64,000 nucleotides of DNA from Wenyingzhuangia aestuarii (GCF_011927765.1 NZ_JAATJG010000002.1:62001-126000), one strand, 5' to 3'; shown: positions 8,139-16,646, counted from the stretch's first letter. Numbers and translations are program-made. Notes: generated by a model not told the origin, from the sequence alone.

Positions 8139-9422
8139 CTACTTTAGTTGGATGGATAGTTTTTTGTTCCCTTTTTGATATGAATAAACCGTGTATTTAC
8201 ACAGGTATTTAGCCATGTATTTTGCAATAAAAACTCCTATTAATAATGGAAAGAATAATGCAAATCCGTTGTCTACAATATTACAAGTTAAAAATAAAGC
8301 CGTTAATGGTGCGTGTATGGCCGCACTTAACATAGCTGCTGCTCCAATTAAAGCAAAATTTAAGACAATTAATTGAGTGTTAAAGTAATGATTGCAAAAC
8401 ATAGCTACTAAAATACCTAAGATTGCTCCGGTGACAATACTTGGAGCAAAAACACCACCATCTCCACCTGCACCTAAAGTAAGAGAAGCTACAATGGGTT
8501 TTAAAACCACAATAAAAAAGAGTGATATAATAAAACCGAATGTAATTGTTTTTAAATTACTAAGTGCTATAAATTCAGGAATGGAATGATAACTATCTCC
8601 ATACAGAGCAGGAAAAATAAATATAGATAATCCTACTAATAAAGCTCCCGTGTTTACACGGATAAAGTTATTTGTAATTTTAGCAAACTTTGTTTTGATA
8701 AAAATAACACTTTTGGTAAAAAACACGGCCGTAACTCCAGCAAGTAAACTTAAGAGGATCATGTAAGGGATTGCTTGGTAATTCCATTGGAATACTTCTA
8801 AATTAAATAATTTGTTAGCATCAAAAAAATAGATAAAAGTTTGAGCAATGGCTACAGAAATAGCACAACTTAAAAATAGGGTTTGAGTTACTTTTCTAGA
8901 AATAACTTCTATAGCAAATAAAAGCCCAGCAATGGGACTCCCAAATAAAGTAGTTACGCCTGCTGCTACACCCGCACAAATTAATTCGGTCTTATAAGTT
9001 TTGGCAACTTTGTCTTTTTTATAGATGGAATTTCCAATGGCAGCAGTAGCTACTACGGTAGAAACTTCCACACCTGTAGAACCTCCAAAAACTACGGTTA
9101 AAAATCCATTTAGGTAGTGTGATGGAATTTTGTAAAAAGGAAGTTCTTCTTTTCTGTTTTCAAGTGTATTAAAAACCTCGGTAATTCCTTTGTTGTTTTT
9201 GCCTTTAAATAAAAATTTACGCGTAAAGTAGATCAACGTAATTCCTACAGAAGGTAGAAAAATATAAAAAACAGGGAAGTTGTTTACTTTATGAAATATT
9301 AATTCTTGAAAAAAAGCAGTGCTGTTTTTTAATGTACTTCCTGCTAATGTGGCCAAAACACCTATTATGATTGAGTTTAGAATTAGGTTGTAATATCCTT
9401 TTGCAATGATTTCTTTTCTCAT
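8139..9422 (-). CDS. ClC-family chloride channel/transporter, divergent selectivity motifs
   Basis: A 427-residue membrane protein with the ClC fold. LFGSPIAGLLFAIEV and GGDGGVFAPSIVTGAILG correspond to conserved helix-start motifs. The gating glutamate motif appears as GVEVS in place of GREGP, keeping Glu but not its neighbours. The usual GSGIP selectivity motif appears as NKGIT, so the central serine would be Lys and the proline Thr if my alignment is right. The protein lacks the cytosolic CBS domains. It probably moves an anion, but selectivity and the channel versus proton-exchange mode are uncertain. It stands alone, downstream of palindromic repeats. Confidence 0.85.
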   Translation of the reverse strand: MRKEIIAKGYYNLILNSIIIGVLATLAGSTLKNSTAFFQELIFHKVNNFPVFYIFLPSVGITLIYFTRKFLFKGKNNKGITEVFNTLENRKEELPFYKIPSHYLNGFLTVVFGGSTGVEVSTVVATAAIGNSIYKKDKVAKTYKTELICAGVAAGVTTLFGSPIAGLLFAIEVISRKVTQTLFLSCAISVAIAQTFIYFFDANKLFNLEVFQWNYQAIPYMILLSLLAGVTAVFFTKSVIFIKTKFAKITNNFIRVNTGALLVGLSIFIFPALYGDSYHSIPEFIALSNLKTITFGFIISLFFIVVLKPIVASLTLGAGGDGGVFAPSIVTGAILGILVAMFCNHYFNTQLIVLNFALIGAAAMLSAAIHAPLTALFLTCNIVDNGFALFFPLLIGVFIAKYMAKYLCKYTVYSYQKGNKKLSIQLK

Positions 9423-9550
9423 AAGAAAATTCAGTTTTAAGTCTGTAAAGATAAAGGATTAAAAAAGTGTGAAGCTCTTATTTAAATAGAGTTTGTCAGT
9501 GTTTTTAGTTGAATTTTTTTAATGGAGAAGTGTAGTTTTTTTCATGAACC

Positions 9551-9664
9551 ACATTTCGACAGGCTCCTTTAGATTAGCAAAGTGTATTTTAATTCATACA
9601 GTCAGTCTGAGCTTGTCGAAGACTGGTTGTTGTCTGTGTTGTCCATCCGAGCTTGTCGAGGACT
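9551..9664. repeat. REP-like palindromic repeats at the 3' end of the GIY-YIG gene
   Basis: Three copies of the TTCGACAAGCTC motif: forward at 9551-9566 (TTCGACAGGCTC variant), reverse at 9599-9626 and reverse at 9641-9664. The two reverse copies form the 3' end of the GIY-YIG reading frame and encode its low-complexity tail. Confidence 0.8.
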
Positions 9665-9940
9665 ATTTTGAGAGAATAGGATTAATTGATCATAATCTTC
9701 ATCTATCAAAGCTTGCTTTTTACGTCTGCTCCATCCCTTAAGTTGTTTTTCTTTAGCGATTGCTAATTCTGGATTGGTGAATTCTTGCACCCAAACTAAT
9801 TTGATCGGTAGTCTTTTAGAGGTGTAGCTATTATAACATTTTGCAGATTGATGTTCTTCAAGTCGTCTTGAAATGTTATTGGTAATTCCAGTGTAAAAGC
9901 TGTCATCAGAACATTTTAGGATGTATACATAATAAAACAT
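9602..9940 (-). CDS. GIY-YIG endonuclease-domain protein (UPF0213/YhbQ-like)
   Basis: A 112-residue protein. Residues 1-80 form a compact GIY-YIG nuclease domain: YVYILKCSDDSFYTGIT carries the two signature strands, NISRRLEEH supplies the catalytic Arg, and AIAKEKQLKGWSRRKK the metal-binding Glu. Residues after about 90 (SPRQARMDNTDNNQSSTSSD) are encoded by two copies of the flanking palindromic repeat, so the native C-terminus has probably been replaced by repeat DNA. The gene is flanked on both sides by TTCGACAAGCTC palindromes. The nuclease may act on those repeats, much as REP-associated transposases act on REPs; that link is inference. Confidence 0.88.
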   Translation of the reverse strand: MFYYVYILKCSDDSFYTGITNNISRRLEEHQSAKCYNSYTSKRLPIKLVWVQEFTNPELAIAKEKQLKGWSRRKKQALIDEDYDQLILFSQNSPRQARMDNTDNNQSSTSSD

Positions 9941-9965
9941 TCAATTAAAGTAATAAATAAAATCT

Positions 9966-10325
9966 ACACTTCGACAAGCTCAGTGTGACCTTCTTTTATT
10001 AAGAAAGTTGTTTTTATTCTTACAGTCAGTCTGAGCTTGTCGAAGACTGGTTTTGTGTTCGTCTGAGTTTGCTTGTACTGAGTTGAAGTATAGAATCCTT
10101 TTTAGGTTAATTAAGTTGGTGGAGGAAACTCACACTTCGACAAGCTCAGTGTGACCTTCTTTTATTAAGAAAGTTGTTTTTATTCTTACAGTCAGTCTGA
10201 GCTTGTCGAAGACTAGTTTTGTATTCGTCTGAGTTTGCTTGTACTGAGTTAGTCGAAGTGTTGAAGACTAATTTTTATAATAAATTTTAACAATTGAATT
10301 CTACATTTCGACAAGCTTAGTATGA
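9966..10325. repeat. Array of TTCGACAAGCTCAG palindromes with a 166-bp tandem duplication
   Basis: CTTCGACAAGCTCA at 9969-9982 is the perfect reverse complement of 10032-10045, giving a long stem-loop. The whole block 9966-10084 recurs at 10132-10250 (offset 166 nt) with only two mismatches that I could count. A degenerate half copy follows each block (10061-10088 and 10227-10259), and a last forward copy lies at 10303-10325. The array fills the 394-nt gap between the GIY-YIG start and the aguB stop; no gene is visible in it. Confidence 0.9.
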
Positions 10326-10334
10326 CAATGTGAA

Positions 10335-11219
10335 TTAATCAATATATCTTTTAGTAATATCACCATAAGCATCAATTCTTCGATCTCTAAAAAACGGCCA
10401 AATTCTTCTTACGTCTTCAGTCTTTTGCTTGTCTACAGTAATTACTTTATTCATTTCATCTTTTTGATTTCCTTCCCACAAAATTTCTCCTTGTGGCCCT
10501 GTTACAAAACTAGTTCCCCAAAATTCTATACCGTTGGTAACACCTGTCCAATCTTTTTCAAAACCAACACGGTTTACCGAAATTACGGGCAATCCATTGG
10601 CTACAGAATGACCTCTTTGAGAAATCATCCAAGCATCTCTTTGACGAGCTTTTTCTTCTTCACTATCCGTACTTTCGTAACCAATTGCAGTTGGGTAAAT
10701 TAATACTTCTGCACCGGCCATAGCCATTAGTCTTGCTGCTTCCGGATACCATTGATCCCAACAAATTAAAACTCCTAACTTACCTACAGAAGTCTGTATA
10801 GGTTGGAAACCTAAATCTCCGGGAGTAAAATAGAATTTTTCGTAATAAGCAGGATCATCGGGAATGTGCATTTTTCTGTAACGACCTGCTTCTGTTCCAT
10901 CTTTTTCAAAAACAACAGCTGTATTGTGGTAAATTCCTGGTGCTCTTTTTTCAAATAAAGAAGTTACTAGTACAATGTTTAACTCTTTGGCAATTGCAGA
11001 AAATTGATTGTAAGAAGGACCCGGAAAAGGTTCCGCCCATTCAAACATATCTACCTCTTCTGCCTGACAAAAATAGATTCCCGTATGTAGTTCTTGTAAA
11101 ACAACTAATTCGGCACCATTGTTTACACATTGTTGAATTCCAGCAATGGTTTTATCTATGTTTTCTTGTTTGTTTGTTGTACAAGTTTGTTGTACAATTC
11201 CAACGTTTAATTTACTCAT
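10335..11219 (-). CDS. aguB: N-carbamoylputrescine amidase (nitrilase superfamily)
   Basis: A 294-residue carbon-nitrogen hydrolase that cleaves N-carbamoylputrescine to putrescine, CO2 and ammonia. The Glu-Lys-Cys triad is visible: Glu in VVLQELHTGIYF (about residue 43), Lys in YRKMHIPDDP (about 120), Cys in GVLICWDQWYPEAARL (about 157). It lies 30 nt downstream of agmatine deiminase in a leftward aguA-aguB operon, which identifies the substrate far better than the fold alone. Arginine decarboxylase is not in the window. Confidence 0.94.
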   Translation of the reverse strand: MSKLNVGIVQQTCTTNKQENIDKTIAGIQQCVNNGAELVVLQELHTGIYFCQAEEVDMFEWAEPFPGPSYNQFSAIAKELNIVLVTSLFEKRAPGIYHNTAVVFEKDGTEAGRYRKMHIPDDPAYYEKFYFTPGDLGFQPIQTSVGKLGVLICWDQWYPEAARLMAMAGAEVLIYPTAIGYESTDSEEEKARQRDAWMISQRGHSVANGLPVISVNRVGFEKDWTGVTNGIEFWGTSFVTGPQGEILWEGNQKDEMNKVITVDKQKTEDVRRIWPFFRDRRIDAYGDITKRYID

Positions 11220-11249
11220 TATAATAAGTTATGTACTAAAAATATAATT

Positions 11250-12281
11250 TTAAGAAATAGCGAATGTTACTTGTTTAGGATATTGCATAGTAATACAATG
11301 TAATGATCCGTGCTGTTCTATTAAAGCGCTACAATCTAATCCAACAATTTTTCTATTCGGAAAAAGGGTTTTAATAATTTCTAAAGCTTCTTTGTCTTGA
11401 GGCACATTATAAGTAGGAACTAAAACTCCATCATTTACCATTAAAAAATTGGCATAGGTTGCAGGAATTCTGTCTCCATCTTTGTCTAAACAAACAGCTG
11501 GCCAAGGCAAAGCAACCAATTGATAAGGTTGATTTTTAGCGTTGGTAAATGTTTGTAATTGAGCTTCCATTTTTTGTAAAACTTCATAATGCTCATCATG
11601 AACATCATTACATTTTACGTAAGCAATAGTGGTTGGGTTACATAGTCTAGCTAAGGTGTCTATGTGAGAATCGGTATCATCACCTGCTAAATATCCGTGA
11701 TCTAACCACAAGATTTTTTGTACTCCCAATGTATCTTTTAAATAAACTTCAATTTCAGATTTGTTTAAGTTTGGGTTTCTGTAAGGTGATAATAAACATT
11801 CACTAGTGGTTAGTATAGTTCCTTCTCCGTCAGACTCTATAGCTCCACCTTCTAAAACAAAATTTAAAGATGCAATAGGTAGTTTGTGGAATACATTTTT
11901 AGACAATTGTTGGGTAATAATATTGTCTAATTCGGCATCAAATTTTTGTCCCCATCCGTTAAAAATAAAATCTAATAAAACAGGTTGTTCATCTTCTAGA
12001 ATAGTAATAGCTGCATGATCTCTAGCCCAAGTATCATTAGATTTAATTGTTACAAAATGAATAGTGTGTTTGGTATCTTTTTTAAAATAAGATTCAACTT
12101 CTGAAACATTGTGACATCCCACTAAAACAGGCTGAAAACTTGCCGTAGTCTCTATGATGTTTACAAAACAGGTAACTACTTCATTGTACATATATGCCCA
12201 ATCACTTTGTGGATGTGGGAATGTAAATTGTATAAAACTTTGTGGTTCCCATTCGGCAGGGAACCTTTTAATTTTTAACAT
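11250..12281 (-). CDS. aguA: Agmatine deiminase (PAD_porph family)
   Basis: A 343-residue guanidino-modifying enzyme converting agmatine to N-carbamoylputrescine and ammonia. Visible elements include WARDHAAI (Asp and His near residue 85), VLEGGAIESDGEGTILTT (about 140-157), DDTDSHIDTLARL with the catalytic His, and the nucleophilic Cys in HGSLHCITMQYP close to the C-terminus. It is first in the aguA-aguB pair. Distinguishing it from peptidylarginine deiminase rests on length, lack of a signal peptide and the aguB neighbour. A -7 element TACATTTG lies on the minus strand at 12312-12305. Confidence 0.94.
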   Translation of the reverse strand: MLKIKRFPAEWEPQSFIQFTFPHPQSDWAYMYNEVVTCFVNIIETTASFQPVLVGCHNVSEVESYFKKDTKHTIHFVTIKSNDTWARDHAAITILEDEQPVLLDFIFNGWGQKFDAELDNIITQQLSKNVFHKLPIASLNFVLEGGAIESDGEGTILTTSECLLSPYRNPNLNKSEIEVYLKDTLGVQKILWLDHGYLAGDDTDSHIDTLARLCNPTTIAYVKCNDVHDEHYEVLQKMEAQLQTFTNAKNQPYQLVALPWPAVCLDKDGDRIPATYANFLMVNDGVLVPTYNVPQDKEALEIIKTLFPNRKIVGLDCSALIEQHGSLHCITMQYPKQVTFAIS

Positions 12282-12304
12282 GATTCAAATTCATTATAAC
12301 CGCG

Positions 12305-12312
12305 CAAATGTA
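12305..12312 (-). promoter_or_regulatory. -7 promoter element of aguA
   Basis: TACATTTG on the minus strand matches TAnnTTTG about 24 nt upstream of the aguA ATG. This predicts a leader of about 15-20 nt. Confidence 0.5.
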
Positions 12313-12329
12313 CTTGTTTTTAGCAATGC

Positions 12330-13049
12330 TTATTTATTTTTTACAAAAATTAATTTGTGTCTGCTGTTTGCATTTTCTCTCTGATCAATTTCAAATTCGC
12401 CAATAGAGTTTATAAGGGGAGTAAGTTTGTCAAAACCATAATTTCTAGCATCAAAACTGGGTCTTTTTTTCTGAATTAAACTTCCTACATCTCCTAAAAA
12501 TGCCCATCCATCATCATCAGAAACATCAGAAATGGTACTTTTTATCAATCTAATAATTTTAGGAGTAATTACTTCGTGTTCTTCTTTGGCACTCTTGGTA
12601 TTGTTGTTTCCTTTTTTATCTTTTCTTAAAACTTCTAGATAAATAAATTTATCACAGGCTACAATAAATGGAGTAGGAGTCTTTTTTTCTCCAATTCCAA
12701 TGACTAACATAGCGGCTTCTCTTAATCGAGTTGCTAATTTGGTAAAATCACTATCACTAGAAACCAAACAAAAGCCATCTACTTTTTCTGAGTATAAAAT
12801 ATCCATAGCATCAATAATCATGGCAGAATCTGTGGCGTTTTTTCCAGAGGTGTAAGCGTATTGTTGAATAGGAGTAATTGCGTTTTCTAATAAAACTTCT
12901 TTCCAACCTCCTAAATTAGGTCGGGTCCAATCCCCATAAATTCTTTTAATGGTGGGATTTCCGTATTTGGCCATTTCTTCCATCATTTCTTTAATGGGAG
13001 CAGAGGGTATATTATCTCCGTCAATTAAGACAGCTAGGTTTAAACTCAT
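12330..13049 (-). CDS. NYN-domain (LabA/PIN-like) protein with C-terminal LOTUS/OST-HTH domain
   Basis: A 239-residue protein. Residues 1-140 form a NYN/PIN-like nuclease domain with acidic active-site residues in LAVLIDGDNIP, DSAMIIDAMDIL and CLVSSDSDFTKLA. Residues about 160-235 resemble a LOTUS/OST-HTH winged helix (IRLIKSTISDVSDDDGWAFL through NYGFDKLTPLI). NYN domains often cleave RNA, and LOTUS domains bind RNA or G-rich RNA; a role in RNA turnover is inferred. It is monocistronic and its start overlaps no neighbour. Substrate unknown. Confidence 0.88.
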   Translation of the reverse strand: MSLNLAVLIDGDNIPSAPIKEMMEEMAKYGNPTIKRIYGDWTRPNLGGWKEVLLENAITPIQQYAYTSGKNATDSAMIIDAMDILYSEKVDGFCLVSSDSDFTKLATRLREAAMLVIGIGEKKTPTPFIVACDKFIYLEVLRKDKKGNNNTKSAKEEHEVITPKIIRLIKSTISDVSDDDGWAFLGDVGSLIQKKRPSFDARNYGFDKLTPLINSIGEFEIDQRENANSRHKLIFVKNK

Positions 13050-13128
13050 ATTTACTTGTTTTGAAGTATTAAATTAAGCATAATCTTGTTAAAAAACAGG
13101 AATTTGGATGTTGATTATTGTCAAATAA

Positions 13129-13156
13129 AAAAGGCTACACAATTGTGTAGCCTTTT
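13129..13156 (-). terminator. Terminator of trxB
   Basis: A perfect 14-bp inverted repeat (AAAAGGCTACACAA and its complement, no loop spacer). It lies 22 nt beyond the trxB stop on the minus strand and ends in T-rich sequence. Confidence 0.8.
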
Positions 13157-13177
13157 GGTGTTGTTTGTTAGGTAAGC

Positions 13178-14125
13178 TTATTCTAAACTTCCTAAATATC
13201 TTTCAGCATCTAAGGCAGCCATACATCCGGTACCAGCAGCAGTAACTGCTTGTCTGTATTCGTGATCTTGAACATCACCAGCAGCAAATACTCCAGGTTT
13301 GTTGGTTTTGGTAGACTTTCCTTTGGTTACTAAGTATCCTGTGTCGTCCATGTCTAATTGACCTTTAAAGATGTCTGTGTTAGGAGTGTGACCAATGGCA
13401 ATAAATACACCTGTTACTGCAATTTCGTGCTTGTTTTGTGTTTGGTTATTTACCACTCTTACACCTTCTACTACGTTATCTCCTAGAACTTCGTCTAATT
13501 CTGAGTTGTATAAAACTTCTATGTTTTTAGTTGTATTTACTCTGTGAACCATGGCTTTAGAAGCTCTCATGTGATCTTTACGAACCAACATGGTAACTTT
13601 GTTACAAATATTAGCCAAGTAAGTAGCTTCTTCTGCAGCAGTATCTCCAGCACCAACTACAATTACATCTTGTTTACGGTAAAAGAAACCATCACAAGTA
13701 GCACAAGCAGAAACTCCTCCTCCTTTTAAACGTTCTTCACTTTCTAAACCTAAATATTTTGCAGTAGCTCCTGTAGTAATAATTACAGTTTCAGCTTCTA
13801 TTTCTTTCGTTCCATCAATGGTAATTTTGTGTATTCCACCAACTTCATCGCTAAAATTAACAGCAGTTGCCAAACCAAAACGAACTTCGGTTCCAAAACG
13901 TTCTGCCTGATTTTTTAAATCTTCCATCATTGCAGTACCATCTGTACCGTTAGGGTATCCTGGAAAGTTATCTACTTCTGTAGTTGTAGTTAACTGACCA
14001 CCCATTTGCATTCCTGTATACATCACAGGTTTTAAATCTGCTCTAGATGCATATATAGCTGCAGTATATCCTGCAGGACCTGATCCAATAATCAAGCATT
14101 TAATTCTTTCAATAGTATCTGACAT
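13178..14125 (-). CDS. trxB: Thioredoxin-disulfide reductase
   Basis: A 315-residue FAD/NADPH flavoprotein that reduces thioredoxin. FAD binding is at IGSGPAGYTAAIYA (about residues 12-25), the redox-active pair is Cys-Ala-Thr-Cys in SACATCDGFFYR (about 137-148), and the NADPH site is VVGAGDTAAEEATYL. The C-terminal FAD contact is GVFAAGDVQDHEYRQAVTAAG. Length and motif order match the low-molecular-weight bacterial enzyme. It is monocistronic with its own terminator. Confidence 0.97.
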   Translation of the reverse strand: MSDTIERIKCLIIGSGPAGYTAAIYASRADLKPVMYTGMQMGGQLTTTTEVDNFPGYPNGTDGTAMMEDLKNQAERFGTEVRFGLATAVNFSDEVGGIHKITIDGTKEIEAETVIITTGATAKYLGLESEERLKGGGVSACATCDGFFYRKQDVIVVGAGDTAAEEATYLANICNKVTMLVRKDHMRASKAMVHRVNTTKNIEVLYNSELDEVLGDNVVEGVRVVNNQTQNKHEIAVTGVFIAIGHTPNTDIFKGQLDMDDTGYLVTKGKSTKTNKPGVFAAGDVQDHEYRQAVTAAGTGCMAALDAERYLGSLE

Positions 14126-14359
14126 ATTTCTATAGTTTTAGAATTTATGAGTCGCTAAAATAAATCTTTTTTACAGGTATTTGTATGGAATGTTTATAAC
14201 TTTTAACAATCCTTTTATTGATGAAATTTATATCGTCAGATAGCTTTAGAATATCAAGCCGTATTCATTTCCTATATTGGTAAATAATCCTATTTTTACA
14301 ACTGTGTTAAAAAAATGTTAAGCAGAAATATGTTCTGTGGTCATTTGTTAAATCAACCT

Positions 14360-15112
14360 ATGTCAACATCTTCAAAATCTTTTGATTTAGTTATTGTAGT
14401 TCCCTCGTATAATGAGGCTAAATCCCTTCGTGAAAAAAAGTTTTTTTCTTTTTTAAACAATCATCCTGATGTTGCTATCTGTTTTGTAAACGATGGTTCT
14501 ACCGATGATACTTTAGAAATTTTACAAGAGTATCAATCAAAAAAGCCTACACAAATTTTTGTTTTTGATTGCGTAGAAAATCAAGGAAAAGCAGGAGCTA
14601 CCCTAATGGGAATGAATTATTGTGCTAAAAATTTAGAGTACGATAAGATTGCTTATTTGGATGCAGATTTAGCGACTCCGTTAAAAGAATGTTACCGAAT
14701 AAGTAAGAAGTTAAAAGGTAAATTAACTTTTGTTTTTGGTTCTAGAATTAAAAAATTAGGTTCTAGAATAGAACGTAGTTATTTTAGGTTTTTTACAGGA
14801 AGAATTATAGCCACTTTTATATCTAATATTTTAGATTTAGGAGTGTATGACACCCAATGTGGTATTAAAGTTTTTACCAAAGAGTTAAGTACAAAAGTGT
14901 TTGATAGACCTTTTATTTCTAAATGGTTGTTTGATGTAGAAATCTTTTTTAGAATTATAGAGGTGTATGGTAGAAAAGAGGCAATTGCTAAAATGAAAGA
15001 AATTTCTTTAAACAAATGGGTAGATAAAGGAGATTCTAAAGTAAAGATGAGTTACTTCTTTAAACTTTGGTTCGATTTATTAAAAATTAACAAAGCGTAT
15101 AAAAATACATAA
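14360..15112 (+). CDS. Family 2 glycosyltransferase (dolichyl-phosphate glucosyltransferase-like)
   Basis: About 250 residues of GT-A fold. The N-terminus DLVIVVPSYNEAKSL binds the nucleotide sugar, NDGSTDDTLEIL follows, and the metal-binding DxD is in AYLDADLATPL. The pattern resembles enzymes that charge undecaprenyl or dolichyl phosphate with a sugar. An upstream in-frame ATG at 14315 would add 15 unconserved residues, so 14360 is preferred. It is followed 5 nt later by a GT39 membrane glycosyltransferase, which uses polyprenyl-phosphate-linked sugars. The two probably form a donor-synthesis/transfer pair, although the sugar and acceptor are unknown. Confidence 0.85.
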   Translation: MSTSSKSFDLVIVVPSYNEAKSLREKKFFSFLNNHPDVAICFVNDGSTDDTLEILQEYQSKKPTQIFVFDCVENQGKAGATLMGMNYCAKNLEYDKIAYLDADLATPLKECYRISKKLKGKLTFVFGSRIKKLGSRIERSYFRFFTGRIIATFISNILDLGVYDTQCGIKVFTKELSTKVFDRPFISKWLFDVEIFFRIIEVYGRKEAIAKMKEISLNKWVDKGDSKVKMSYFFKLWFDLLKINKAYKNT

Positions 15113-15117
15113 TCAAC

Positions 15118-16524
15118 ATGTTTACTTTTATTAAAAAAAATGCCTTAGTACTAGCTGTTTTTACTTTGGCTTTATTGCGAATTTTGGTAGATGCTTGGCT
15201 TCCGTTGTTAGATAAAACCGAAGCTAGATATGCAGAAATTGCAAGAATAATGTACGAAACAGGAAACTGGGTAACTCCACAAATAGATTACGGAGTTCCG
15301 TTTTGGGCCAAACCGCCTATGTCTACATGGATTTCGGCTTTAAGTTTTCATCTGTTTGGTGTAAATGAGTTTGCGGCAAGATTTCCTTCTTTTTTAATTC
15401 ATATTTTATTAATTGTATTTGTAGCAAAAGCTTTAAAATTTACCAAAGAGCAAGGTTATTTAGGAGCATTGATTTTGTTAACCATTCCAGAATATTACAT
15501 TCACAGTGGTGTGGTTTCTACAGATTCTTCTTTATTGGTGGGGATTACGTTTATTATGATAGGTTTTTGGAAATCTATTCAAACAGAAGAACGCAAAATC
15601 TTATGGAAACTAATTACATGGTTGGGAGTTGCTATAGGAATGTTGTCTAAAGGTCCTATTTCTTTAGTACTAACAGTTCCGCCTTTATTTATTTGGGCTT
15701 GTATGTATAAAGGGAAATTACTAGAGTTTTTTAAGAAAGCTTTGTGGATTCCGGGCTTGTTATTGGCTTTTGTTATTTCTTTTGCTTGGTATTATTTAGC
15801 AGAGGTAAGAACTCCAGGGTTTATAGATTACTTTTTTGTAGGTGAACATTACAAGCGTTTTTTTGAATCGGGTTGGAAAGGAGATAAATATGGTTTTGCC
15901 AAACAGCAGCCCATGGGAATGATTTGGTTGTTCTTAATCCTGTTTTCTTTGCCTTGGATTCAGTTTGTGATTACGAAAGTAATAAAGAAAAAAAATGAGG
16001 TAGTTAAAAATCCGTGGGTTACATTTTTGTGGTTATGGATGTTGTGGACTCCTTTCTTTTTTACGGTTTCTAAAAGTTTAATTCACACCTATACGTTGCC
16101 TTGTACCATTCCGCTAGGATTGTTAGTGATTCATTATTTTGAAAGTTTTAAAAAACACAAAGGATGGTTTATTGCAGCATCTGTAGTTCCTGTAGCGTTG
16201 GTTTTTGGATTTATAGGAGTAAATACTGTATATACAGATACCAATTGGCAAAATACAGATAAGCATTTATTAAACACCATTGATAAAGAAACTGCTACTA
16301 TTTATGCATGGGAGTTTAAATCTTATTCTTCTCAGTTTTATACCAAGGGGAAGATTAAAACTATAGAAAATAGCAGTGAGTTAGATTCGGTTATGAATAG
16401 TCAAACAAGTTTTTATTTGTTGTCTAGAAATTCTCATTACAAATCTATGCCTAATGAGTTAAAACAACGATTGACTTTTATAGGAAAGAATAAAAAATCT
16501 CAATTGTTTGAGTTTCAACAATAA
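15118..16524 (+). CDS. GT39/ArnT-like membrane glycosyltransferase
   Basis: A 468-residue integral membrane GT-C enzyme with about ten hydrophobic segments. The first periplasmic loop has the acidic signature LLDKTEARYAEIARIM followed by WVTPQIDYGVPFWAKPPM, which matches the PMT/ArnT family that transfers a sugar from a polyprenyl-phosphate carrier to lipid A, glycan or protein. It sits directly behind a family 2 glycosyltransferase that could make its lipid-linked donor. The acceptor cannot be told from sequence; calling it ArnT proper would go too far. It ends at a bidirectional terminator. Confidence 0.85.
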   Translation: MFTFIKKNALVLAVFTLALLRILVDAWLPLLDKTEARYAEIARIMYETGNWVTPQIDYGVPFWAKPPMSTWISALSFHLFGVNEFAARFPSFLIHILLIVFVAKALKFTKEQGYLGALILLTIPEYYIHSGVVSTDSSLLVGITFIMIGFWKSIQTEERKILWKLITWLGVAIGMLSKGPISLVLTVPPLFIWACMYKGKLLEFFKKALWIPGLLLAFVISFAWYYLAEVRTPGFIDYFFVGEHYKRFFESGWKGDKYGFAKQQPMGMIWLFLILFSLPWIQFVITKVIKKKNEVVKNPWVTFLWLWMLWTPFFFTVSKSLIHTYTLPCTIPLGLLVIHYFESFKKHKGWFIAASVVPVALVFGFIGVNTVYTDTNWQNTDKHLLNTIDKETATIYAWEFKSYSSQFYTKGKIKTIENSSELDSVMNSQTSFYLLSRNSHYKSMPNELKQRLTFIGKNKKSQLFEFQQ

Positions 16525-16557
16525 AAAAATCCCGTTACTTAGTAACGGGGTTTTTTT
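16523..16557. terminator. Bidirectional terminator
   Basis: CCCGTTAC and GTAACGGG form an 8-bp stem with a 3-nt loop, flanked by seven A and seven T. It separates the rightward GT39 gene from the leftward alpha-E operon. Confidence 0.85.
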
Positions 16558-16636
16558 ATTGTTGCTGTTGTGCTTCTTGCTGTTTTTCTTCAGTCTCAGT
16601 TTCAGAATCTTTAGCTTTTTGATGTTCTAATTTCAT
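16556..16636 (-). CDS. Possible 26-residue Gln/Glu-rich small protein
   Basis: A 26-codon ORF starts (ATG 16634-16636) 10 nt after the alpha-E gene stop on the same strand and ends right at the terminator stem. The product is highly charged and polar: it begins MKLEHQKAKD, then has alternating Glu/Thr and ends in a run of Gln. Position at the end of an operon before a terminator favours translation, but no family is recognised and the composition could be fortuitous. Confidence 0.35.
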   Translation of the reverse strand: MKLEHQKAKDSETETEEKQQEAQQQQ

Positions 16637-16646
16637 TAATTAAAAA

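Noticed and set aside
9551-10325. Insertion sequence with a transposase
   Set aside because: No transposase and no clear terminal inverted repeats of an IS; the palindromes are many and short, as in REP-like systems.
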